From Modestobacter italicus (lineage in GTDB: Bacteria; Actinomycetota; Actinomycetes; Mycobacteriales; Geodermatophilaceae): 64,000 bases of DNA. Below the pieces are notes generated by a model. The model was not told the DNA's origin. It did no database searches and saw nothing but the letters and a program-made list of their open reading frames with translations. The translations under genes were made by a program, and so were the position numbers. The stretch is from positions 682,001-746,000 of the forward strand of contig NZ_JABGCJ010000002.1 of the NCBI RefSeq assembly GCF_019799965.1, written 5' to 3'. Shown here piece by piece: positions 36,101 through 44,708 of this stretch. Each line of letters starts with the position of its first letter. Within the stretch, counting starts at the first letter, position 1.

Positions 36101-37621
36101 GTGCTGCGCGCCGGAGTCCGCTGGTCCGACCTCGAACGCCGGGCCCGGGCCGTCGCGGCCGGTCCGGTGGTGCGCGTCGGGGTCCCGGACGGCCTGGTGC
36201 CCGACGACCTGCTCCTGCACGGGCTGGTCACCGACTCCCGGGCGGTGACGCCGGGCTGCCTGTTCGCCTGCGTGCGCGGCGGCAGCAGCGACGGTCACCG
36301 GTTCGCCGCGGCGGCGGTGGCCGCCGGTGCGGCCGCCCTGCTCACCGACCGGCCGGTGGACGTCGACGCGCCGCAGCTGCGGGTGCCCTCGGTGCGTGCC
36401 CTGCTCGGCCCGCTCGGGGCCCTGCTGGCCGGCGACCCGGCCGACCACCTGCGGCTGGTCGGCGTCACCGGCACCAACGGCAAGACCACGACCAGCACGC
36501 TGGTGCGTGGGGTGCTCACCGCCGCCGGGGAGTGCGCCGGGGTGGTCACCACCCTCGGCGCCCGGGTGGGCGACCAGCGCCGGGCCACCCGGCTGACCAC
36601 CCCGGAGGCGCCGGAGCTGCACGCGCTGTTGCGCTGGATGGTCGACGCCGGCGCGACCAGCGCGGTGGTGGAGGCCTCCTCGATCGCGCTGGACGTCGGC
36701 CGGGTCGACGGCGTGCACGTCGAGGTCGCCGTCTTCACCGGCTTCGAGGAGGACCACCTCGACCACCACGGCACCATCGAGCAGTACTGGGCGAGCAAGG
36801 CGCTGCTGTTCACCCCCGAGCGCGCCGACAGCGCGGTCGTCGTGGTCGACGGGCCGTGGGGGCGGCGGCTGGCCGACCAGGTGCGCCTGCCGGTCACCCG
36901 GGTGGCCACCGGCCCGGACGTCGACGCCGACGTGCGGGTGCTCGGCTGGCGGACCGGTGCCGAGGGCACCAGCGTGCTGGTCGAGGACGACGACGGCCGG
37001 CACCGGATCACCTCCCCGCTGGTCGGCCGGGTGCACGTGGCCAACCTGGCCGCGGCCTGGGCGACGGGCCGCTCGCTGGGCCTGGCGCCGGCGGTGGTCG
37101 CCGCCGGGATCTCGGCCACGGCGCCGCCGGCCGGCCGGAACACCCTGCTGGGCGCCCCGGGCGGGCCGCTGGTCGTCGTGGACTACGCGCACACCCCGCA
37201 CGCGCTCGCGGCCGCGCTGCAGACCGCCCGCGACCTGACCCGCCCCGGTGGCCGGGTGCACCTGGTGCTCGGTGCCCGGGGGCGCCGGGACCGGTACAAG
37301 CGTCAGGGCCTCGGGGTCTCCGCGCGCGCCGCCGACGAGGTGTGGCTGACCAACGAGGGCAGCCACGGCGAGCGGCCCGAGGCCATCGTCGCCGAGCTGC
37401 GGGTCGGGCTGGCCGGCGGCACCGGCGTGGTGCACACGGTGCTGGACCGCCGGGAGGCGATCACCGCGGCGGTCGAAGCCGCCGGCGGCCGGGACGTGGT
37501 GCTGATCGTGGGCCGCGGCCACGAGACGACGATGACCGACGACGGTGCCCCGGTGCACTTCGACGACGCCGAGGTGGCACGGGAGGCGCTGGACCAGCTG
37601 CTGACCGAACAGGCCTCCTGA
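36101..37621 (+). CDS. Orphan MurE-like Mur ligase lacking the DNPR motif
   Basis: 506 residues. The three-domain Mur ligase fold is clear: N-terminal TDSRAVTPGCLFACVRG, P-loop GVTGTNGKTTT (121-131), HLDHHGTIEQYWASKALLF with the carbamoylated-lysine position (Lys233), and the C-terminal YAHTPHAL and GRGHETT. Key MurE residues are changed: SSHAL reads SSIAL, TNLSRDH reads TGFEEDH, GCGGDRDRGKRP reads GARGRRDRYKRQ, and the diaminopimelate-recognising DNPR is replaced by NEGSHG. It is also far from any dcw genes. It should still be an ATP-dependent amide ligase but with a different acceptor. TAGCGT seven bases before the GTG suggests leaderless expression. Confidence 0.8.
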   Translation: MLRAGVRWSDLERRARAVAAGPVVRVGVPDGLVPDDLLLHGLVTDSRAVTPGCLFACVRGGSSDGHRFAAAAVAAGAAALLTDRPVDVDAPQLRVPSVRALLGPLGALLAGDPADHLRLVGVTGTNGKTTTSTLVRGVLTAAGECAGVVTTLGARVGDQRRATRLTTPEAPELHALLRWMVDAGATSAVVEASSIALDVGRVDGVHVEVAVFTGFEEDHLDHHGTIEQYWASKALLFTPERADSAVVVVDGPWGRRLADQVRLPVTRVATGPDVDADVRVLGWRTGAEGTSVLVEDDDGRHRITSPLVGRVHVANLAAAWATGRSLGLAPAVVAAGISATAPPAGRNTLLGAPGGPLVVVDYAHTPHALAAALQTARDLTRPGGRVHLVLGARGRRDRYKRQGLGVSARAADEVWLTNEGSHGERPEAIVAELRVGLAGGTGVVHTVLDRREAITAAVEAAGGRDVVLIVGRGHETTMTDDGAPVHFDDAEVAREALDQLLTEQAS

Positions 37622-37664
37622 CCCGACCCGCGGTGGCCCCGCGCACAGGAGCAGCCTCCCCGTC

Positions 37665-38876
37665 GTGACGACGGGGGAGTGGCCGGGCCACCAGGTCGGT
37701 GAACCGGGATTCCGGCGAGCTGCCACGGGCGTCTTCCTGGCCGGCATCGCCGTCTTCGTCAGCCTCTACGCGCCGCAGTCCCTGCTGCCCGAGCTGACCC
37801 GCTCCTTCGGGGTCTCCCCGGCCGCCTCGACGCTGGCCATCTCGGTCACCACCGGGGCGCTGGCCGTCGGTCTGCTGGTGCTCGGCCCGCTGTCGGACCG
37901 GCGCGGGCGCACCGGCATCCTGCACGCCAGCCTCGCCACCTCCGCGGTGCTGGCCGTGCTCATCGCCCTGGCGCCGACCTGGCAGGTGCTGCTCGTGCTG
38001 CGCGGCCTGCAGGGCTTCGCGCTCGCCGGCCTGCCCGCGGTCGCGGTGGCCTACCTGCGCGAGGAGCTGCACCCGCAGGTCAGCTCCCGCGCCATCGGGC
38101 TGTACGTCAGCGGGACCGCGATCGGCGGACTGTCCGGCCGGCTGATCAGCGGTTTCCTCACCGAGTTCGGCGGCTGGCGGACGGCGCTGGGTGGTGCCGC
38201 GGCGCTGACGGTGGGCTGCGCGGTCGCCGTCCGGGTGCTGCTGCCGCCGTCCCACCGGTTCGTCCGGGTGCCCCGGGAGGGGCGGCTGCTGCGACAGCTG
38301 GGCGCGGCGTTCACCGACCCGGCGCTGCTGGCGCTCTACGGGGTGGCTGCGCTGCTGATGGCCGGCAACGTGGCCGTGTACAACGCGGTCACCTTCCGGC
38401 TGGAGTCCGCGCCGTACTCGCTGTCCCCGGCGCTGGTCGGGCTGGTGTTCCTGGCCTACCTGCTCGGCTCGGCCAGCTCGCCCACCGCCGGCTGGCTCGC
38501 CGACCGGGCCGGGCGCCGGGTGGTCGTGCCGCTGTGCCTGGTGGTGATGGGCGCCGGCATCGCGCTGACGCTGCCCACCCCGCTGTGGTGCGTGATCGCC
38601 GGTCTGTGCGTGCTGACGGTCGGCTTCTTCGCCGCGCACGGGGTGGCCAGCGGCTGGGTGGCGGTGCGGGCCCAGCTGGGCGGGCGGCCGGTCGGGCAGG
38701 CCGCCTCGCTGTACTCGTTCTGGTACTACGTCGGGTCCTCGGTCGGCGGCACCCTGGCCGGCCGGGCCTGGCAGGACGCCGGCTGGCCCGCGGTCGCGCT
38801 GCTGGCCGGTGGCTGCACGTTCGCGGCGCTGCTGCTCACCGCGGTGCTGGGTCGGACCCGCTCGCTGCAGCCCTGA
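37665..38876 (+). CDS. MFS transporter (AraJ/YnfM-like exporter)
   Basis: 403 residues from GTG 37665, 12 membrane segments. The MFS signature between segments 2 and 3 reads GPLSDRRGRTGIL and its second-half counterpart GWLADRAGRRVVVP. The start VSLYAPQSLLPELTRSFGVSPAASTLAISVTTGALAVGLLVLGPL resembles YnfM-type exporters. Substrate unknown. It follows the MurE-like gene after 43 bases in the same direction, so the two may be cotranscribed, which hints at export of the ligase product (inference). A strong hairpin follows. Confidence 0.85.
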   Translation: MTTGEWPGHQVGEPGFRRAATGVFLAGIAVFVSLYAPQSLLPELTRSFGVSPAASTLAISVTTGALAVGLLVLGPLSDRRGRTGILHASLATSAVLAVLIALAPTWQVLLVLRGLQGFALAGLPAVAVAYLREELHPQVSSRAIGLYVSGTAIGGLSGRLISGFLTEFGGWRTALGGAAALTVGCAVAVRVLLPPSHRFVRVPREGRLLRQLGAAFTDPALLALYGVAALLMAGNVAVYNAVTFRLESAPYSLSPALVGLVFLAYLLGSASSPTAGWLADRAGRRVVVPLCLVVMGAGIALTLPTPLWCVIAGLCVLTVGFFAAHGVASGWVAVRAQLGGRPVGQAASLYSFWYYVGSSVGGTLAGRAWQDAGWPAVALLAGGCTFAALLLTAVLGRTRSLQP

Positions 38877-38888
38877 TCGGCTGCGCCA

Positions 38889-38920
38889 GGCGGTGCCCCG
38901 GGTCGTCCCGGGGCACCGCC
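38889..38920. terminator. Bidirectional hairpin terminator
   Basis: Perfect 14-bp stem (GGCGGTGCCCCGGG and its complement) with a TCGT loop, between the convergent MFS gene and the small minus-strand gene at 38931. Confidence 0.8.
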
Positions 38921-38930
38921 CCCTGGAGGC

Positions 38931-39134
38931 TCAGGCCTCGGTCGCGTCGTGCTCGTAGGCGCCGGCCGGGTTCGCGTCGTCGGACTGCACCGCCTGGCGC
39001 TCCAGCTCGGTGCGGTGCTCGAGCACCTCGTCGGACAGGTGCGGGTCCTTGGCGTGCTCGCTGCGGTCCCGGGGAGCCGGCTCCTCGGGGGTCATCACGT
39101 CGTCGAGCGTCGGTTCGTCGTGCGGGCTGGTCAT
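38931..39134 (-). CDS. Small acidic hypothetical protein
   Basis: 67 residues from ATG 39134, with GGAGG upstream. Strongly charged and hydrophilic, rich in Glu, Asp, His and Pro (DDVMTPEEPAPRDRSEHAKDPHL), so probably disordered or a small partner protein. No family recognised. Coupled by ATGA to the gene upstream at 39131. Confidence 0.65.
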   Translation of the reverse strand: MTSPHDEPTLDDVMTPEEPAPRDRSEHAKDPHLSDEVLEHRTELERQAVQSDDANPAGAYEHDATEA

Positions 39135-39637
39135 CTCTTGCCTCCGCTCCACCGGCCCGGTCGTTCCGGGCCTCGTCTCCCTCCCCCTATCCCGCGGGGG
39201 TGGGGTGGCAAACCGTCGTCCGGCTCCACGCGGGGAGGTCGGGGCTCGGGTGGCGGCCCGCCGGCCGGTGGCAGGTCGAGCACCAACTCGCCGATCCGCA
39301 CCCGGGTGGGGGTCGTCGGGTCCAGCCCCGCGGGCGGCTCGATCACGGTGGTGTGGGGGGCCAGGTCCGCCGTCATCGGCCCAGTGGCCTGCCGGTGCTC
39401 GATGGTCAGCACCAGCTCCCCGCCCTCGACCCGGGCGGTGCGCGGCGACCGCGGATGACTGCTGCTGCCCCAGGTGGTGACCGCCAGGGCGGTGGCGTCG
39501 GGCAGCCACCACACCCCGACACCGGGCCACGGCCGGCCCGGGTGCGGGGGAGTGCCGACCAGGGGCAGTCGGCCGTCACCCGGCCGGCCTGCGGCACGCA
39601 CCACCGCCGGCGTCCCCGCCGCGTCCTCGGTCGTCAT
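39131..39637 (-). CDS. Hypothetical protein with Pro-rich tail
   Basis: 168 residues from ATG 39637. The N-terminal 110 residues look like a small beta-rich domain (WPGVGVWWLPDATALAVTTWG, ARVEGGELVLTIEHR, RVRIGELVLDLPPAGG); the remaining 55 are Pro/Gly/Arg-rich. No family recognised. TAACCT seven bases before the ATG suggests a leaderless start. First gene of a two-gene unit. Confidence 0.6.
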   Translation of the reverse strand: MTTEDAAGTPAVVRAAGRPGDGRLPLVGTPPHPGRPWPGVGVWWLPDATALAVTTWGSSSHPRSPRTARVEGGELVLTIEHRQATGPMTADLAPHTTVIEPPAGLDPTTPTRVRIGELVLDLPPAGGPPPEPRPPRVEPDDGLPPHPRGIGGGRRGPERPGRWSGGKR

Positions 39638-39682
39638 GCGCAGCAGGTTAGGGGTGCAGCAGGCCGAGGGCGCAGCCCCGCG

Positions 39683-40057
39683 TCAGCCCTGTCTCAGCTG
39701 GTCGGCCGGCAGCCAGGCCTCGACCAGCACCGGGCCGTGGGCGCCGACGACGGTGTAGGCGACCCGGCCGTGCCAGGCGCCCTCCCGCTGCCGCCACTCG
39801 ACCAGCAGCCCCGGCCAGGTGCCCGGTGCATCGGGCGGGTCGAGCACCCAGCAGTGCCGCCCGTGGCCCCCGCCCGCCGGCCGGCGTACCTCCCCAGCCG
39901 GCGCGGCCACGGACGGCGGCGGCGCGGGGTGCCCAGAGGGCTGGGACCCGGAGGACTGGGAGCCGGAGGACTGGGGCTGGGGCGGAGAGTGCCCGGACCG
40001 GGCCGCCCGGTCGGCCAGTGAGCCGGCGTGCCGCCCTCGCTGCATCCCCCCGGCCAC
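39683..40057 (-). CDS. Hypothetical protein behind a LexA box
   Basis: 124 residues from GTG 40057; ATG 40045 is also possible, while a start at 40099 would place the LexA box inside the gene. The N-terminal half is a disordered Ser/Gln/Pro linker with 15-base DNA repeats (SSGSQ units, about 39941-39970). The C-terminal half is a compact domain with HCWVLDPPDAPGTWPGLLVEW and GRVAYTVVGAHGPVLVEAWLPADQL. I do not recognise the family. The perfect SOS box 22 bases upstream of the start makes it a likely DNA-damage-induced gene. Confidence 0.6.
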   Translation of the reverse strand: MAGGMQRGRHAGSLADRAARSGHSPPQPQSSGSQSSGSQPSGHPAPPPSVAAPAGEVRRPAGGGHGRHCWVLDPPDAPGTWPGLLVEWRQREGAWHGRVAYTVVGAHGPVLVEAWLPADQLRQG

Positions 40058-40078
40058 CCGGACATCGTCGCACGGCCC

Positions 40079-40094
40079 TCGAACACACGTTCGA
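40079..40094 (-). promoter_or_regulatory. LexA (SOS) box
   Basis: TCGAACACACGTTCGA is a perfect match to the actinobacterial/Bacillus-type SOS box TCGAAC-N4-GTTCGA. It ends 22 bases ahead of GTG 40057 of the minus-strand hypothetical gene. The 64 bases to the AraC gene on the other side end at that gene's stop, so only the hypothetical gene is a sensible target. Confidence 0.8.
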
Positions 40095-40158
40095 TCCACG
40101 CCCGCCCCATCGTCGTCGAGCGACAGCTCTGCGGGGTTACCTGGCTGGGGGTCCCCGC

Positions 40159-41157
40159 TCAGCTGTCACTCGAAGGCAGGGACGGCAGGGACGGCAGGGA
40201 CGGCGGGGGTGGGGGTGGTTGCTGTGCCCGCCAGTCGCGCGGGCTCATCCCGAACTGGGCACGGAACCGGCGGCTGAAGTGCGACGGGTCGCCGAACCCC
40301 CAGGCGCGGGCGACGGCGGCGATCGGACGCCCACCGGGCCGCGCCAGCTCGGCCCGGGCACCGGTCAGGCGCTGGTCGATGACCCACTGCTCCAGGCTGA
40401 ACCCGGCCGCCGAGCACAGCCGGTAGAGCTGGCGGACGCTGATCGCGTGCTCGGTCGCGATGCGGGCGGCGTCCAGGTCGGGATCGGTGAGGTGCTGCTC
40501 GACCCAGGTGCGGATCCGGGTCAGCAGGGTCTCGCCCAGCACGGCGCGGATCGCGCCGTCCGCACCCGCGGCGGAGACGACCAGTGCCCGCGCGAGCTCG
40601 ACGGTCGCCACGGACAGCGCCGGCCACCCCGGGTCGGCGGTCAGTCGCTCGGCGTCCCGGGTCACCTGGGCGACGTGCGCCCGGACGAGCTCGTACAGCG
40701 GGCTGTCCGGCACCTGCGGCACGGCCCGGCGAACGACGTCCACCGGTAGTCCGAGGCGGGCGACCGGGATCTGCAGGGCCCGCCCCGCGCCCTCGGTGGC
40801 GCCCCAGGCGAAGGAGTACGGGGAGCTGACGTCGGTGACCGCGAGGCCGCCGGGGGGCAGGGCACGCTCCCGGCCGCCCTGCTCGTGCCGGCCGGTGCCG
40901 CGTTCCTGGACGTAGAGGGACAGCACCGGCGGGGTGTCCGGCGGGACGGGGCGGCGGCCGACGGCCAGCGGGCCGACGACGTCGGCGCGCAGCACCGGGA
41001 GACTGCCGAGCTGCCAGGCGTCCAGCCGCACCTGCACCGCCGCCGCCGGCTCGCGCAGCCACACCCGGGAGCTCATCCCGGCCTGCAGCCGCGCGACCAC
41101 GGCGGCCGGACGGCGGTCGGCGCCGATGAGCTGCCGGCTGTCCAGGAGCGTGACCAT
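40159..41157 (-). CDS. AraC-family transcriptional regulator
   Basis: 332 residues from ATG 41157. The N-terminal two-thirds resembles the AraC_binding/cupin_6-like sensor ([32 protein letters not shown]). The C-terminal two helix-turn-helix units are [32 protein letters not shown] and [32 protein letters not shown]. It ends in an unusual PPPPPP and [11 protein letters not shown] tail encoded by a 9-base tandem repeat (GGCAGGGAC three times, 40175-40201). Divergent from an alpha/beta hydrolase, its likely target. Confidence 0.88.
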   Translation of the reverse strand: MVTLLDSRQLIGADRRPAAVVARLQAGMSSRVWLREPAAAVQVRLDAWQLGSLPVLRADVVGPLAVGRRPVPPDTPPVLSLYVQERGTGRHEQGGRERALPPGGLAVTDVSSPYSFAWGATEGAGRALQIPVARLGLPVDVVRRAVPQVPDSPLYELVRAHVAQVTRDAERLTADPGWPALSVATVELARALVVSAAGADGAIRAVLGETLLTRIRTWVEQHLTDPDLDAARIATEHAISVRQLYRLCSAAGFSLEQWVIDQRLTGARAELARPGGRPIAAVARAWGFGDPSHFSRRFRAQFGMSPRDWRAQQPPPPPPSLPSLPSLPSSDS

Positions 41158-41171
41158 CGCGCCTCCCCGTG

Positions 41172-41318
41172 CGGGTGGTCGGCGACGCTGCCGCGAGCAC
41201 CGACATCCTGTCGCCCCGACGGACCGTCCGGGAAGGGCATCCGTCCCGGGTGGTCGGCACGCAGGGACCAGCACCGGGCACCGAGGGCACGCTCCGCCGG
41301 CGGCGGCGTCCCTAGCGT
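41172..41318. promoter_or_regulatory. Control region between the AraC regulator and hydrolase genes
   Basis: Two exact 12-base direct repeats CGGGTGGTCGGC at 41172-41183 and 41247-41258, 75 bases apart, suit AraC-type half-site binding. TAGCGT at 41313-41318 is a likely -10 for the hydrolase gene, leaving a leader of about 35 bases with a GGAGGAG ribosome site. Confidence 0.45.
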
Positions 41319-41359
41319 GCTGGGCGCCACCACCCCGCTGCACCGACGGAGGAGACGCC

Positions 41360-42181
41360 ATGCCCGTCCTCAGCCACGACGGCATCGAGACGTACTACAA
41401 GGACTGGGGGACCGGTCAGCCGATCGTGTTCAGCCACGGCTGGCCGCTGTCGGCCGACGACTGGGACGCCCAGCTGATGTTCTTCCTGGCGCAGGGGTAC
41501 CGGGTCATCGCCCACGACCGGCGGGGGCACGGCCGCTCGACCCAGACCGACGACGGGCACGACATGGACCACTACGCCGACGACCTGGCCGCGCTGACGG
41601 CCCACCTGGACCTGCGCGACGCGGTGCACGTCGGCCACTCCACCGGCGGCGGCGAGGTGGCCCACTACATCGCCCGGCACGGTGAGGACCGGGTGGCCAA
41701 GGCGGTGCTGATCAGCGCGGTCCCGCCGATCATGGTGCAGACCGACGCCAACCCCGGCGGGCTGCCCAAGAGCGTCTTCGACGGCATCCAAGAGCAGGTG
41801 GCCACCAACCGGTCGAACTTCTACCGCGAGCTGCCCGCGACGGCGTTCTACGGCTTCAACCGGGACGGCGTCGAGCCGCAGGAGGCCGTGATCCAGAACT
41901 GGTGGCGCCAGGGGATGATGGGCGGGGCGAAGGCCCACTACGACGGCGTCGTCGCCTTCTCCCAGACCGACTTCACCGACGACCTGAAGAAGATCACCGT
42001 GCCGGTGCTGGTCATGCACGGCGACGACGACCAGGTCGTGCCCTACGCCGACTCGGCGCCGCTGTCGGCCGAACTGCTGCCGAACGGCACGCTGAAGACC
42101 TACGCCGGCTTCCCGCACGGCATGCCGACCACGCAGGCCGCGACGATCAACGCCGACCTGCTCGAGTTCATCCGCAGCTGA
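41360..42181 (+). CDS. Alpha/beta hydrolase, non-haem chloroperoxidase-like
   Basis: 273 residues. The family outline is [15 protein letters not shown], the nucleophile elbow GHSTGGGE (Ser94), the acid MHGDDDQ (about Asp222-224) and the base GFPHGMP (His253). The STGGGEV(A/V) motif and the FYGFNRDG segment are those of bacterial cofactor-free haloperoxidase/esterase proteins. Such enzymes usually act as esterases or perhydrolases; the natural substrate is unknown. ATG 41360 follows GGAGGAG. Divergent from the AraC regulator. Confidence 0.9.
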   Translation: MPVLSHDGIETYYKDWGTGQPIVFSHGWPLSADDWDAQLMFFLAQGYRVIAHDRRGHGRSTQTDDGHDMDHYADDLAALTAHLDLRDAVHVGHSTGGGEVAHYIARHGEDRVAKAVLISAVPPIMVQTDANPGGLPKSVFDGIQEQVATNRSNFYRELPATAFYGFNRDGVEPQEAVIQNWWRQGMMGGAKAHYDGVVAFSQTDFTDDLKKITVPVLVMHGDDDQVVPYADSAPLSAELLPNGTLKTYAGFPHGMPTTQAATINADLLEFIRS

Positions 42182-42214
42182 CCGCTGCCTGGGGCTGCCT
42201 GCCGCCGGGCGGCC

Positions 42215-42721
42215 TCAGGCCAGGTCGCGGGCGTACTGCCGCTCGGTCTGCCAGGGCCGGGTGGGCAGGGGCTGCACCCGGCCGGTGGGGACGAACCCGT
42301 GCCGCCGGTACAGCGCCGCGGCGGCGCCGTTCTCCCCGACCACCCAGAGGAACAGCCGCGTTGCGCCCAGCTCACGGGCCCAGTCGGTGACGGCCTCGAC
42401 GAGCCCGCCGGCGGCGCCGGAACCGCGGGCGGCCGGGGCCACCCACATCCCGACGAGGTGGTGCTCGACCCCACCCGCCGTCTCGTGCACCAGGCCGCGG
42501 GCCAGCCCGACCGCGTCGTCCCCGAGCCAGGCCAGCCGCTGACCACCGGCCCTCAGCCGGGCGCGCCAGTCGGCCTCGGTGAGCGCCTGCTCCCGGTCGA
42601 GGGAGGAGTCGAACGCATCGGGCGCGTCGGCGAGCGCGGTCAGCCGCACAGCCCGGACGACGGCCCAGTCGTCCTCGGCCGGGGCGGTGACCCGCGCGGT
42701 CCTCGTGGTGCCCGCGCTCAC
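42215..42721 (-). CDS. GNAT-family N-acetyltransferase
   Basis: 168 residues from GTG 42721, coupled as GTGA to malQ. The acetyl-CoA motif is VGMWVAPAARGSGAAGGLVEAVTDWA, followed by ATRLFLWVVGENGAAAALYRRHGFVPTG, the usual Tyr-bearing end of the fold. The N-terminal half (RLTALADAPDAFDSSLDREQALTEADWRARL) is the substrate side common in actinobacterial amino-group acetyltransferases. Substrate not predictable. Confidence 0.88.
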   Translation of the reverse strand: MSAGTTRTARVTAPAEDDWAVVRAVRLTALADAPDAFDSSLDREQALTEADWRARLRAGGQRLAWLGDDAVGLARGLVHETAGGVEHHLVGMWVAPAARGSGAAGGLVEAVTDWARELGATRLFLWVVGENGAAAALYRRHGFVPTGRVQPLPTRPWQTERQYARDLA

Positions 42722-44652
42722 TTCTTCCTGGTCCGGGTGCTCTTGCCGCTGCCCTTGCTGCTCTTCCCGGCCTTGACCTTGCCCTTGCCGGTGACCGGGT
42801 GGAGCCCGGCCGCCAGCACCCCGGCGACGGCCTGGACGCCGGGGTGGGCGGCCAGCTCCTCGGTGGGCACCGGCAGCGGCAGGCACCAGTTGGGCCGGTC
42901 GTTCGCACCCGGCATGTTCGGCCGCCGCTCCTCGGCCAGCGCGTCGTCCAGGGTCGCCGACAGCAGGGTGGACGGCGCGGTGGCCAGCCGGCGGTGCGCG
43001 GCCTCCACCGCCTCGGCCGGCGTCGCGCCCTCCGGGACGGTGTCCAGGTGCGCCAGCAGCGAGGCGCGCCCGCGCTCCAGCTCATCCTCGGTGCCCAGCC
43101 CGTGCTCGCGCTGCTCGGCCAGGTCCGACCCGGTCCACAGCCCGGCCACCGTCGGCAGGTCGTGGGTGGTGATCGCGGCCATCGCCTCGGCGGGCCACTG
43201 CGCCGGGTCGTCGTCCTCGAACCACAGCAACCGGTAGGACAGGATGCCGTGCTCGGCCATGGCCTCGCGGACGCCGTCCTCGACGGTGCCGAGGTCCTCG
43301 CCGACCACGATGGCCTGGGCGCGGTGGCTCTCCAGCGCGACGATGTCGAGCATGTCCTCGTAGGGGTAGCGGACGTAGGCGCCGTCCGCGGCGCTCCCGT
43401 CGGAGGGCACCCACCAGAGCCGGAACAGCCCCATCACGTGGTCGACCCGCAGCCCACCGGCACCGGCCATGGTCGCCCGGATGGACTGGATGAACGGCTC
43501 GTAGTCCGCGGCCTGCAGGCGCCAGGGCACCAGCGGCGGGGAGCCCCAGTCCTGGCCCTGGCTGTTGAAGGCGTCCGGCGGGGCGCCGACGCTGACCCCC
43601 TGGGCCAGCACGTCCTGCCAGGCCCACGCGTCCGCGCCGCCGCCGGCGACGCCGATCGGCAGGTCCTGGATCACCGTGATGCCCTCGGTGGCCGCGCGGA
43701 GCTGGACGTCGAGCTGCCACTGCAGCCAGGCGTGGAAGGCGATCTCCCGGTCGTGCGCGGCGGCGAAGTCGGCCACCCCGGCGCCGCGCGGGTCGCGGAG
43801 CTCCTCGGGCCAGGTGTGCCAGTCGGGGCCGTGCGCGTCGGCGATCGCGCACCAGGTGGCCCAGTCCATCAGCGGCTGCCCCTGGTGCCACCACCAGTCG
43901 CGGAACGGGCCCTCGTCGATCCCGGCGTCGAAGACCCGCTGCAGGACCCGGCGCTTCACCGCCCAGATCGCATCGCGGTCGATCAGCTCGCCGTCGTTCA
44001 GCGCCCGCCCGGCGTCGGACTCCGCGTCGACCGCGTCCACGCCGGGCACGTCGCTGATGCGCAGGTAGACGGGGTTGCGGAACCGGCGGGTGGCCGGCAG
44101 GTAGGGGCTGTCCTCCTGGCCCTCGGTCGGGGCGACCGCGTGCAGCGGGTTGACCAGCACGAAGCCCGCACCCTGCTCCTGGGCGAACTCGCGCACGGTG
44201 CGCAGGTCGCCGAGGTCGCCGATGCCCCAGCTGTCCCGGCCGCGGGTGGCGTAGAGCTGCACCGCCCAGCCCCAGGCCCGCCAGCCCTCGGGCAGCCAGC
44301 AGCGCCCGGGGGAGACGATCAGCCGGCGCTCGCGGCCGTCGGGGGTGCGCAGCCGGTGGTAGCCCAGCGGGAAGTCCTCGGGCAGCGAGCCGTCGACGTG
44401 CCTCGTCTGCCCGTCCTCGCAGGTGACCTCGGCCCGCTCCACCTCCAGGGCGTCCCCGGGCCGGGCGACGATCGGCACCCGGTGCACCAGGTCGTCCGGT
44501 GGGGTCCCGATCACCTCGCGCAGGCGCTCGATCGTCGCGTCGGCGACGGTGTGCTCCTCGTCGAGGGCGTCGAGCCAGCTGGCGTCGATGCCCCAGGCGT
44601 CCGTGGTGGGGGCCGCGGTGCTGGGCTTCGGGTCAGGGGCGTCGCTGGTCAC
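42718..44652 (-). CDS. malQ: 4-alpha-glucanotransferase with Lys-rich tail
   Basis: 644 residues from GTG 44652. Transfers alpha-1,4-glucan segments between maltodextrins (GH77). It shows the family series RDSWGIGDLGDL, VNPLHA, DWATWCAIAD, the nucleophile region RVDHVMGLFRLWWVPS and the acid/base IVVGEDLGTVEDGVREAM, then THDLPT and RPNMPGANDRPNWCLPLP. Unusually, about 22 residues at the end are almost only Lys, Gly, Ser, Thr and Arg (GKGKVKAGKSSKG...). It probably works with glycogen and trehalose enzymes, such as the GH13 gene at 55641, but not in one operon with it. Confidence 0.93.
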   Translation of the reverse strand: MTSDAPDPKPSTAAPTTDAWGIDASWLDALDEEHTVADATIERLREVIGTPPDDLVHRVPIVARPGDALEVERAEVTCEDGQTRHVDGSLPEDFPLGYHRLRTPDGRERRLIVSPGRCWLPEGWRAWGWAVQLYATRGRDSWGIGDLGDLRTVREFAQEQGAGFVLVNPLHAVAPTEGQEDSPYLPATRRFRNPVYLRISDVPGVDAVDAESDAGRALNDGELIDRDAIWAVKRRVLQRVFDAGIDEGPFRDWWWHQGQPLMDWATWCAIADAHGPDWHTWPEELRDPRGAGVADFAAAHDREIAFHAWLQWQLDVQLRAATEGITVIQDLPIGVAGGGADAWAWQDVLAQGVSVGAPPDAFNSQGQDWGSPPLVPWRLQAADYEPFIQSIRATMAGAGGLRVDHVMGLFRLWWVPSDGSAADGAYVRYPYEDMLDIVALESHRAQAIVVGEDLGTVEDGVREAMAEHGILSYRLLWFEDDDPAQWPAEAMAAITTHDLPTVAGLWTGSDLAEQREHGLGTEDELERGRASLLAHLDTVPEGATPAEAVEAAHRRLATAPSTLLSATLDDALAEERRPNMPGANDRPNWCLPLPVPTEELAAHPGVQAVAGVLAAGLHPVTGKGKVKAGKSSKGSGKSTRTRKK

Positions 44653-44708
44653 CCCCCGATCCTCGCCGGTGCCGCGAGGTGCTGCTCGATGAGGGCCCCG
44701 GGTCCGCG

